Origin: Pseudomonas sp. MRSN 12121
GTDB taxonomy: Bacteria > Pseudomonadota > Gammaproteobacteria > Pseudomonadales > Pseudomonadaceae
Assembly: GCF_000931465.1 (NCBI RefSeq)
Contig: NZ_CP010892.1
Location: 124,001-188,000 of the forward strand
DNA length: 64,000 nt
Direction of reading: 5' to 3'
Below are positions 57,655 to 64,000 of the stretch, one piece after another. The first letter of the stretch is position 1; each line of letters begins with the position of its first letter. Below the pieces are notes generated by a model, which had not been told where the DNA came from, searched no databases, and was given only the letters and a program-made list of their open reading frames with translations. The translations under genes were made by a program, and so were the position numbers.

Positions 57655-58378
57655 GCAGTTCGATGGGCAGCGGGAAGACGATGGTCGAGCTTTTGTCGCC
57701 GGCAATCGAGCCCAGGGTCTGCATGTAGCGCAACTGCATGGCGCCGGGTTGCCGGCCGAGCATTTCGGCGGCCTGCATGAGTTTTTCCGAGGCCTGCAGT
57801 TCGCCCTCGGCATGGATGACTTTCGCCCGGCGCTCGCGCTCGGCTTCGGCCTGCTTGGCGATGGCGCGGATCATCGACTCGTTGAGGTCGACGTGCTTGA
57901 TCTCGACGTTCGCCACCTTGATGCCCCAGGCGTCGGTCTGCGCGTCGAGCACCTGCTGGATGTCGGCGTTGAGGCGCTCGCGCTCGGCCAGCAATTCATC
58001 CAGCTCATGCTTGCCCAGCACCGCGCGCAGGGTGGTCTGGGCCAACTGGCTGGTGGCCATGAGGAAGTCCTCGACCTGGATGATCGCCTTTTGCGCGTCC
58101 AGCACGCGAAAGTACAGGACCGCGTTGACCTTGACCGAAACGTTGTCGCGGGTAATCACATCCTGCGGCGGCACGTCGAGCACCACGGTGCGCAGGTCGA
58201 CGCGGACCATCTGCTGCACGACCGGGATCAACAGCACCAGTCCCGGCCCCTTGACCCGCCAGAACCGCCCGAGCTGGAACACCACCGCGCGTTCGTATTC
58301 GCGCAGGATGCGAAACGTCGAGACCAGTAGCGCCAGCAGCAACGCCAGCAGCGCGCCAAAACCCAATTCCAGACCCAT
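57620..58378 (-). CDS. SPFH/band-7 slipin (stomatin-like) membrane protein
   Basis: This 252-residue protein has a short N-terminal membrane anchor ([21 protein letters not shown]). The SPFH domain follows ([53 protein letters not shown]) and a helical tail rich in charged residues ([21 protein letters not shown]). Slipins associate with NfeD partners in membrane microdomain or quality-control roles. It starts 1 nt after the NfeD stop, so the two form an operon. Confidence 0.93.
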   Translation of the reverse strand: MGLELGFGALLALLLALLVSTFRILREYERAVVFQLGRFWRVKGPGLVLLIPVVQQMVRVDLRTVVLDVPPQDVITRDNVSVKVNAVLYFRVLDAQKAIIQVEDFLMATSQLAQTTLRAVLGKHELDELLAERERLNADIQQVLDAQTDAWGIKVANVEIKHVDLNESMIRAIAKQAEAERERRAKVIHAEGELQASEKLMQAAEMLGRQPGAMQLRYMQTLGSIAGDKSSTIVFPLPIELLKGMAEGSAKD

Positions 58379-58379
58379 T

Positions 58380-59765
58380 TCATCCTCCTCGCGGCGCGGC
58401 TTCGGCCGTCGTCACTTCCAGCAGCAGCCCGTTGCGCGCCACCACCTTTATAGGTTGGCCGGCCTGCAGCGGCGTCGCGCTCAGGACCTGCCAGTGTTCG
58501 CCCTGCAGCAGCACCCAGCCGTTGCAGGGATTGCCCGTTTGTACCGCAGTGATGGTCGTGACGCTGCCCACCAGTCCGGCATCGCCAGCCACCTGCTGGC
58601 GCTGTCGCGTGCGCAGCGCCAGGCCCGCCAGCGCCGCCAGCAACAGCGCGCTGATCACGGCCAGGCTGACGATCAGCGGCAGGGGGATGCCGTAGCCCGG
58701 CACCTCGGTGTCCATCAGGATCACTGCGCCGACCACGAAGGCAACGATGCCGCCCAGGCCGACGACGCCGAAGGTCGGGAGAAAGGCTTCGGCCACCATG
58801 AAGGCGATGCCCAGCAGGATCAGGGCCACGCCGGCATAGTTCACCGGCAGCAGTTGCAAGGCGTAGAGGCCGAGCAACAGGCAAATGCCGCCAAGCACGC
58901 CGGGCACCGCGGTGCCCGGATTGACGAATTCGAAGAACAGCCCGTAGATGCCGATCATCATCAGGATCAGCGCCACGCTGGGGTGGGTGATGACCGACAG
59001 CAGTTGCGTGCGCCAGTCCGGGTCGTGATGGATCACCGCGGCGCCCAGGGTATGCAGCTGGACGGCCTGGCCGGCGGCGTTGAGGGTCTTGCCGTCGAGT
59101 TGCCGGAGCAGGCCGTCGAGGTCGTCCGCGACGTAGTCCACCACCTTGAGCTTCAAGGCTTCCCGGGCCGGCAGGCTGACTGCCTCGCGCACCGCCTGTT
59201 CCGCCCATTCGGCGTTGCGCCCGCGCAGTTGCGCCAGGCCGCGGATATAGGCCGCGGCGTCGTTGATCTGCTTGTGGGTGAGGGTGTCGGCAGGCGGTGG
59301 CGGGGCTTTGTCCGAGCGCGGCGCGGCGGGCGGATTGGCGTCGGGGTCGGGCTGGCCCGGCATGCCGACCCGGACCGGCGTGGCCGCCCCGAGGTTGGTG
59401 CCCGGCGCCATGGCGGCGACATGGCTGGCATACAGGATATAGGTGCCGGCGCTGGCGGCGCGGGCCCCGCCGGGGGCGACGAAACTGGCCACCGGCACCG
59501 GGCTGGCGAGGATCGCCTTGATGATCGAGCGCATCGAGGTGTCGAGGCCGCCCGGGGTGTCGATGCCCAGCACCACCAATTGCGCGTGTTCGTCGACGGC
59601 CTTGCCCAGGCCGCGCACGACATAGTCGGCGCTGGCGGGGCTGATCACGTCGTTGACGGTGAGCACCACCACCGGATTCGCGGCCAGGGCGTGCCCGGTC
59701 GGCCCGCCGATCAGCAATCCCAGCAGCAATGTCTGCAGCCCTGCCCGCCACCCGCGCCCGTTCAT
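58380..59765 (-). CDS. NfeD1b-type membrane-bound serine protease
   Basis: This 461-residue protein is the slipin partner. It has a signal peptide ([19 protein letters not shown]) and a ClpP/SppA-like domain with the serine in [16 protein letters not shown] and [13 protein letters not shown]. Several membrane helices follow (about residues 250-390), then a C-terminal OB-fold NfeD domain ([14 protein letters not shown]...[21 protein letters not shown]). The start at ATG 59765 has GGGAGAG at 5 nt; a 7-residue longer version is possible. Length and order nfeD-slipin are those of the standard operon. Confidence 0.92.
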   Translation of the reverse strand: MNGRGWRAGLQTLLLGLLIGGPTGHALAANPVVVLTVNDVISPASADYVVRGLGKAVDEHAQLVVLGIDTPGGLDTSMRSIIKAILASPVPVASFVAPGGARAASAGTYILYASHVAAMAPGTNLGAATPVRVGMPGQPDPDANPPAAPRSDKAPPPPADTLTHKQINDAAAYIRGLAQLRGRNAEWAEQAVREAVSLPAREALKLKVVDYVADDLDGLLRQLDGKTLNAAGQAVQLHTLGAAVIHHDPDWRTQLLSVITHPSVALILMMIGIYGLFFEFVNPGTAVPGVLGGICLLLGLYALQLLPVNYAGVALILLGIAFMVAEAFLPTFGVVGLGGIVAFVVGAVILMDTEVPGYGIPLPLIVSLAVISALLLAALAGLALRTRQRQQVAGDAGLVGSVTTITAVQTGNPCNGWVLLQGEHWQVLSATPLQAGQPIKVVARNGLLLEVTTAEAAPRGG

Positions 59766-59972
59766 GCGGCTCTCCCGGAGCGTCATGCGTCAGTCGTTCG
59801 TTGGTCTTGCCCTTGAGTCTAGTAGAGCCGGGGTTCGCTCGAACCCTGGGCAGGGGGGGCGCCGTTCGGAAGATCGTCGGTGGCGGCAGACGGTGCGTCC
59901 TAGACTGTGGAAAGAAGCGACCGTTCGCCCATCCACAGTCCTGCGAAGCCGTTCAGGACACCGAGGTGCATC

Positions 59973-60434
59973 ATGCGTATGGCAAGAACCGTGCAACGCA
60001 GCCTGGAACAGGCGCATTGCGATTTCGAGGTGGTGGCCCACCCGCATTCGGCGAGCAGCCTGGAGACCGCCCGGGTGGCGGGCGTTCCCGCCGAGCGCGT
60101 GGCCAAGTCGGTGATCCTCGACGACCATCACGGCCACTATCTGATGGCGGTGTTACCGGCCAGCCGGCACCTGGACCTGAGCAAGATCCGCGGCAGCAGC
60201 GAATGGCAGATCACCCGGGAAAGTACCCTGGCGCACCTGTTCAACGACTGCGAGCGCGGCGCGGTGCCGGCCCTGGGCGAATCCTATGGCCTGAACGTGG
60301 TGATCGACCCGCTGCTGACCCGCCAGCAAGATATCTACGTGGAGGCCGGCAACCACAACAACCTGGTGCATCTGAGCATGGACGAATACCTGAAAATGGT
60401 GCCCCATGCCGAGGTGTGCGAGGTCAGCTACTAA
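59973..60434 (+). CDS. YbaK/EbsC-family aminoacyl-tRNA deacylase
   Basis: This 153-residue stand-alone editing-domain protein of the YbaK/ProX superfamily is predicted to hydrolyse mischarged tRNA. Visible features are DFEVVAHPHSASSLETARVAG, the catalytic-lysine segment RVAKSVILDD, LPASRHLDLSKIRG and GESYGLNVVIDPLL. Which aminoacyl-tRNA it edits cannot be told. The ATG at 59973 has GAGG upstream. Confidence 0.88.
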   Translation: MRMARTVQRSLEQAHCDFEVVAHPHSASSLETARVAGVPAERVAKSVILDDHHGHYLMAVLPASRHLDLSKIRGSSEWQITRESTLAHLFNDCERGAVPALGESYGLNVVIDPLLTRQQDIYVEAGNHNNLVHLSMDEYLKMVPHAEVCEVSY

Positions 60435-60474
60435 GGTCGGCCCGCTACCTGCCAATCCCGCCCAGGAGCCCACC

Positions 60475-60720
60475 ATGGAATCCCCATCCCACAGCCTGCC
60501 CGCGCTGTTCAAGCAACTCGGCCTGCCCGACGATCCTGTCGGCATCGACCGTTTCATCGCCACCCATTCGCCACTGAAACCGGAACTGCACCTGGCGGAT
60601 GCCTTCTTCTGGACCCGCAGCCAGGCGGATTTCCTGCGCAACGAGATCCTCGACGACGCCGACTGGGCGGAAGTGGTGGATCAGCTGGATGTGTTGTTGA
60701 GGAAGGGGAGAGGGGGTTGA
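60475..60720 (+). CDS. DUF2789 family protein
   Basis: This 81-residue soluble protein matches the DUF2789 pattern: LPALFKQLGLPDDPVGIDRFIATH, LADAFFWTRSQADFLRNEI and ADWAEVVDQLDVLL. A strong SD (CCAGGAG) lies before the ATG. The function is unknown. It lies 40 nt after the YbaK gene and is probably co-transcribed with it. Confidence 0.85.
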   Translation: MESPSHSLPALFKQLGLPDDPVGIDRFIATHSPLKPELHLADAFFWTRSQADFLRNEILDDADWAEVVDQLDVLLRKGRGG

Positions 60721-60756
60721 GGCGAACGGATTGATACCGCTCCTTAAATAGACCAG

Positions 60757-60784
60757 AATTAAGACCAAATTTGAGGTCTTAATT
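60757..60784 (+). promoter_or_regulatory. Operator-like inverted repeat abutting the antitoxin start codon
   Basis: The perfect arms AATTAAGACC and GGTCTTAATT are separated by 8 nt, and the right arm touches the antitoxin ATG at 60785. The only SD-like sequence (GAGGT) overlaps the spacer and right arm. Bound antitoxin, or an RNA hairpin, would therefore block both transcription and ribosome binding. Confidence 0.7.
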
Positions 60785-61030
60785 ATGCAAAGCGTATTGG
60801 CTGATAAAGCTGTCAGCGTGTCTGAACTGAAAAAAAATCCCTCGGCCGTCCTGAATGGCGCGCACGGTGGCCCGGTTGCAGTGCTCAATCACAATCGGGT
60901 CATGGGGTATATGGTTCCGGCCGATGTGTTCGAAGCCTTGATGGAACGTCTTGATGACCTGGAGCTGGCGGAGATTGTGCGCGCGCGTCGTCATGAGACG
61001 CCGATCCCGGTAAGCCTGGATGACTTATAA
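60785..61030 (+). CDS. Phd/YefM-type antitoxin
   Basis: This 81-residue antitoxin has the Phd/YefM N-terminal DNA-binding fold (KAVSVSELKKNPSAVLNGA, GPVAVLNHNRVMGYMVPADVFE). A C-terminal toxin-neutralising tail follows (ERLDDLELAEIVRARRHETP). It ends 11 nt inside the RelE gene. It likely represses its own promoter through the adjacent palindrome. Confidence 0.92.
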   Translation: MQSVLADKAVSVSELKKNPSAVLNGAHGGPVAVLNHNRVMGYMVPADVFEALMERLDDLELAEIVRARRHETPIPVSLDDL

Positions 61031-61301
61031 GCTCCAGTTCCTGCCTTCGGCCCGCAAGGAATGGGACAAGCTCGGGCATACCCTGCGCGAGCAATTCAAG
61101 AAGAAGCTGGCCGAGCGACTGGAAATGCCCCGGGTGCCAGCAGATGCCCTGCACGGCATGGCGGACTGCTACAAGATCAAACTCAAGGCCTCGGGTTATC
61201 GCCTGGTCTACCAGGTGATCGAGGATCAGGTCGTGGTCTCGGTGGTGGCCGTGGGCAAACGTGAACGCAGTGCCGTGTATGAGCGGGCACGAAAGCGTTG
61301 A
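61020..61301 (+). CDS. relE: RelE-type mRNA interferase toxin
   Basis: This 93-residue toxin closely resembles E. coli RelE. The catalytic residues K52, K54, R61, R81 and Y87 all sit at the same positions as in that enzyme (CYKIKL, SGYRLVYQV, VGKRERS, VYERA). RelE cleaves mRNA in the ribosomal A site. It appears intact. It overlaps the antitoxin gene, giving translational coupling. The partner is Phd/YefM-type, not the ribbon-helix-helix RelB of E. coli. Confidence 0.93.
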   Translation: MTYKLQFLPSARKEWDKLGHTLREQFKKKLAERLEMPRVPADALHGMADCYKIKLKASGYRLVYQVIEDQVVVSVVAVGKRERSAVYERARKR

Positions 61302-61369
61302 AGCGATTTCCTCGGCCGACGGTCGAGCAATTGTTTCAAAACTTGACTGAAATTCGTGCAGCATTGATA

Positions 61370-61383
61370 GTTAGCAAACTAAC
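61370..61383. promoter_or_regulatory. MarR-operator-like repeat GTTAG-CAAA-CTAAC
   Basis: GTTAGCAAACTAAC lies 45 nt upstream of the MarR gene's ATG. MarR/EmrR regulators usually bind such AT-containing palindromes in their own promoters. Confidence 0.55.
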
Positions 61384-61427
61384 AGTGTGCGAACTTTCCT
61401 TTGCCTGACTCTCTCGAATCACTCCAG

Positions 61428-61856
61428 ATGAATATCAGCAGTGGCATGGTGGTCGCCGCCCGGCATTGGCGGCGGATTTGCCAGTCCACGCTGGTCAACT
61501 ATGGAATCTCCGAAGCCTGCGCCGTGCCCCTGCTGATGATCGGGCGCCTGGGCGAGGGTGTGCGCCAGGTCACGGTAGCGCATGCCGCGGGGATGGAAAG
61601 CCCGTCCCTGGTGCGCCTGCTGGACCAGTTGTGCAACGCCGGTTACGCCTGCCGTACCGAGGACCCCAACGACCGGCGCGCCAAGTGCCTGAGCCTGACC
61701 GACAGCGGCCGCGAACTGGTGCAATCGGTGGAAGCCGAGCTGGTGCGCCTGCGTGGCGACGTGCTGGCAGGTATTTCCCCTGCGGACCTGGAAGCCGCAC
61801 TGCGGGTGATCCGCGCCTTCGAGTCGGCCGTCCAACTGCCGGCGGTGCCTTCTTGA
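61428..61856 (+). CDS. MarR-family transcriptional regulator
   Basis: This 142-residue regulator has a winged-helix core (VTVAHAAGMESPSLVRLLDQLCNAGYACRTEDPNDRRAKCLSLTD, a classic MarR wing with the DPNDRRAK signature). The ATG at 61428 is preferred; TTG 61401 would add nine residues. It overlaps the exporter start by a TTGA junction, so it is co-expressed with and probably controls the aromatic-acid exporter set. Confidence 0.9.
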   Translation: MNISSGMVVAARHWRRICQSTLVNYGISEACAVPLLMIGRLGEGVRQVTVAHAAGMESPSLVRLLDQLCNAGYACRTEDPNDRRAKCLSLTDSGRELVQSVEAELVRLRGDVLAGISPADLEAALRVIRAFESAVQLPAVPS

Positions 61857-63937
61857 GCGGATTCTTCACCGGCGTCCCGCCGGCGCGTGACTGGTTCTAC
61901 GGCGTGCGTACCTTCGCCGCGTCGATGATCGCCCTGTACATCGCCATGCTCATGCAGATGCCGCGCCCGTACTGGGCGATGGCCACGGTCTATATCGTCT
62001 CCAGTCCCTTCGTCGGGCCCACCAGTTCCAAGGCGCTGTACCGCGCGGTCGGGACCTTTCTCGGGGCCTCGGCGGCGGTGCTGTTCGTGCCGATGTTCGT
62101 CCAGAGCCCCTATCTGCTGGTGGTGATCATCGCCCTGTGGACCGGCGTGCTGCTGTTCCTGTCCCTGCACCTGCGCACCGCCAACAGCTATGCGTTGATG
62201 CTCGCCGGCTACACCTTGCCGCTGATCGCCCTGCCGGTGGTGGATAACCCGCTGGGGGTGTGGGACGTGGCGGAGGCACGCACCGAGGAAATCTTCCTCG
62301 GCATCGTCTGCGCGGCGGTGGTCGGCAGCCTGTTCTGGCCCCGGCGGCTGGCGCCGGTCTTCGTCGACACCGCGGGCAAGTGGTTCAGCGATGCGTCCAC
62401 CTACAGCCAGCGCTTCCTGGCCCGCGACGTGCGGCCCGAAGAAGTCAGTGCCTTGCGCGCGTCCATGGTCGCCACCTTCAACAGCCTGGAGCTGATGATC
62501 GGCCAGTTGCCCCACGAAGGCGCTCGCCCGCAGACCGTGCGCAATACCAAGGAGCTGCGCGGGCGCATGATCCACCTGCTGCCGGTGGTGGACGCCCTGG
62601 ACGATGCGCTGTACGCCCTGGAGCGCCGCACCCCGGAACTGGTGGAAAAGTTCGCGCCGCTGCTGGCCCAGGCTGGCGAATGGCTGCAAGGCACCGCCGA
62701 GGGTGCGCCGGTGGAGCGCTGGCAGGCCCTGCGCAAGCAGCTCGAAGCCTTGCAGCCCGCCGCCGAGGCGCTGGACGACCGGCACCAGCTGCTGTTTTCC
62801 AATGCGCTGTATCGCCTCGGCGAGTGGATCGACCTGTGGCAGGACTGCCGCAGCCTGCAACACGCCATCCAGTGCGAAAGCCAGGACATCTGGCGTGCGG
62901 TCTACCGCCATTGGCGCCTGGGCCGCCTGACGCCGTTCCTCGATCGTGGCCTGATGCTGTATTCGGCGGCTTCCACCGTCCTGGCGATCATCGTCGCCTC
63001 GGTGCTGTGGATCCTGCTGGGCTGGACCGACGGCGGCAGCGCGGTGATCCTGGCGGCGGTGGCCTGCAGCTTCTTCGCCGCGATGGACGACCCGGCGCCG
63101 CAGATCTACCGGTTCTTCTTCTGGACCGCGATGTCGGTGCTGTTCGCCAGCCTCTATCTGTTTTTGATCCTGCCCAACCTGCACGATTTCCCGATGCTGG
63201 TGCTGGCCTTTGCCGTGCCGTTCATCTGTGTCGGTACCCTGACGGTGCAGCCGCGGTTTTACCTGGGCATGCTGCTGACCATCGTCAACACCTCGTCGTT
63301 CATCAGCATCCAGGGCGCCTACGACGCCGACTTCCTGAGCTTCGCCAACTCCAACCTGGCCGGGCCCATGGGGCTGCTGTTCGCCTTTGTCTGGACCCTG
63401 GTCGCGCGGCCGTTCGGTGCGGAGCTGGCAGCCAAGCGCCTGACCCGTTTCAGCTGGCAGGACATCGTCGGCATGACTGAACCTGCCAACCTGGCCGAGC
63501 ACCGGCATCTGGGCGTACAGATGCTCGACCGCCTGATGCAGCACCTGCCGCGCCTGGCCATGACCGGCCAGGACACCGGCGCCGCCCTGCGCGAAGTGCG
63601 CGTGGGCCTGAACCTGCTGGACCTGCTGGCCTATGCGCCACGGGCCCGGGGCAATGCGCAGGCGCTGTTGCGCCAGGTGGTGGCCGAGGTCGGCGGGTAT
63701 TTCAAGGCCTGCCTGGAAGCTGGCGAACGCCTGCCGGCGCCGAGCCCGTTGCTGATGACCCTGGATCGCACCCGCCGGGCGCTCGATGCCGGCAGCCAGG
63801 ACGATCCGCAGACCCGGCTGCACCTGCTGCACGCCCTCAGCGGCCTGCGCCTGGCCCTGTTGCCTGGTGTGGAGTTCGTCGGTGGCGGCGAACTGACCGA
63901 ACCGCTTCCCCATGGCATCGATGGAGCGCCTTTATGA
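61853..63937 (+). CDS. FUSC-family inner-membrane exporter, AaeB-like
   Basis: This 694-residue fusaric-acid-resistance/AaeB-like transporter consists of two halves. Each half has a cluster of membrane helices (starting near VRTFAASMIALYIAMLMQMP and LYSAASTVLAIIVASVLWILL) followed by a cytoplasmic helical region. The TTG start overlaps the MarR stop. I see no ATG in frame before the first membrane helix. It ends overlapping the next gene by ATGA. Likely substrates are aromatic carboxylic acids. Confidence 0.9.
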   Translation: MSGFFTGVPPARDWFYGVRTFAASMIALYIAMLMQMPRPYWAMATVYIVSSPFVGPTSSKALYRAVGTFLGASAAVLFVPMFVQSPYLLVVIIALWTGVLLFLSLHLRTANSYALMLAGYTLPLIALPVVDNPLGVWDVAEARTEEIFLGIVCAAVVGSLFWPRRLAPVFVDTAGKWFSDASTYSQRFLARDVRPEEVSALRASMVATFNSLELMIGQLPHEGARPQTVRNTKELRGRMIHLLPVVDALDDALYALERRTPELVEKFAPLLAQAGEWLQGTAEGAPVERWQALRKQLEALQPAAEALDDRHQLLFSNALYRLGEWIDLWQDCRSLQHAIQCESQDIWRAVYRHWRLGRLTPFLDRGLMLYSAASTVLAIIVASVLWILLGWTDGGSAVILAAVACSFFAAMDDPAPQIYRFFFWTAMSVLFASLYLFLILPNLHDFPMLVLAFAVPFICVGTLTVQPRFYLGMLLTIVNTSSFISIQGAYDADFLSFANSNLAGPMGLLFAFVWTLVARPFGAELAAKRLTRFSWQDIVGMTEPANLAEHRHLGVQMLDRLMQHLPRLAMTGQDTGAALREVRVGLNLLDLLAYAPRARGNAQALLRQVVAEVGGYFKACLEAGERLPAPSPLLMTLDRTRRALDAGSQDDPQTRLHLLHALSGLRLALLPGVEFVGGGELTEPLPHGIDGAPL

Positions 63938-64000
63938 TCGGTGACCTGGATATCAGCGGGGTGTTCCTGCCCACGCTGCTGGTGCTGATGGGCCTTACCT
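63934..64000 (+). CDS. DUF1656 (AaeX-like) membrane protein, 5' part only
   Basis: The gene is cut by the window end. The visible 22 residues, MIGDLDISGVFLPTLLVLMG and on, match the start of DUF1656 small membrane proteins, which sit between AaeB-like and AaeA-like genes. An HlyD-type adaptor gene is expected just outside the window. Confidence 0.8.
   Translation, partial: MIGDLDISGVFLPTLLVLMGLT

Overview
The window looks like a chromosomal segment of a fluorescent Pseudomonas (P. fluorescens complex). The evidence is a Pseudomonas-type 23S/5S rRNA end, high GC with Pseudomonas-style start contexts, typical Pseudomonas REP palindromes, and a lap biofilm locus. It opens inside the 16S-23S spacer. 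A complete 23S rRNA follows, then two tandem 5S rRNA genes, each with its own intrinsic terminator.

Region by region: (1) 3.7-9.1 kb, minus strand: a Fur-boxed siderophore-uptake cell-surface-signalling set, ECF sigma factor, FecR-type anti-sigma regulator, TonB receptor with signalling domain, and PepSY membrane protein (foxI-foxR-foxA-foxB order). (2) 9.4-11.3 kb: a chemoreceptor whose dCache domain carries the complete amino-acid-binding motif. (3) 11.4-17.1 kb, minus strand: a four-gene pvf/mgo operon. It encodes a DUF3050 haem-oxygenase-like enzyme, an AurF-like di-iron N-oxygenase, an A-T-R mono-module synthetase and an SRPBCC protein, the set that makes diazeniumdiolate signals (valdiazen/leudiazen type). 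About 0.7 kb of non-coding DNA precedes it. Next come a type II thioesterase-like protein that has lost its nucleophilic serine and a GntR/FCD regulator. (4) 19.5-42.5 kb: the full Lap adhesion system. It has LapG protease, LapD c-di-GMP receptor, a small conserved protein, the 4812-residue LapA adhesin with 33 tandem 300-bp repeats, and the divergent type I secretion operon lapE-lapB-lapC. A FleQ-like site lies in the lapA/lapE intergenic region.

(5) 42.7-47.6 kb: a TauD-like dioxygenase followed by an SsuA/B/C-type ABC importer and a LysR regulator, probably an organosulfur or related scavenging unit of unknown substrate. (6) 47.8-51.9 kb: an EmrB-EmrA-NodT tripartite efflux pump, with a dyad in its promoter. 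(7) 51.9-56 kb, minus strand: an NYN nuclease-fold protein, a DUF3142 protein and a large exported helical-repeat protein. (8) 56.0-59.8 kb: a GT-C glycosyltransferase convergent with a slipin-NfeD pair. (9) 60-61.3 kb: a YbaK deacylase, DUF2789, and a Phd/YefM-RelE toxin-antitoxin pair. (10) 61.4 kb to the edge: a MarR regulator with operator-like repeat, an AaeB-like FUSC exporter, and the first codons of a DUF1656 (AaeX-like) protein.

The biologically strongest themes are surface attachment (a large adhesin with c-di-GMP-controlled release) next to a small-molecule signal operon, plus iron acquisition, amino-acid chemotaxis and efflux. This suits a plant- or soil-associated lifestyle. Most parts match known systems. 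The least explained are the serine-less thioesterase beside the pvf operon, the long untranslated stretch upstream of pvf, and the secreted-protein/DUF3142 pair.
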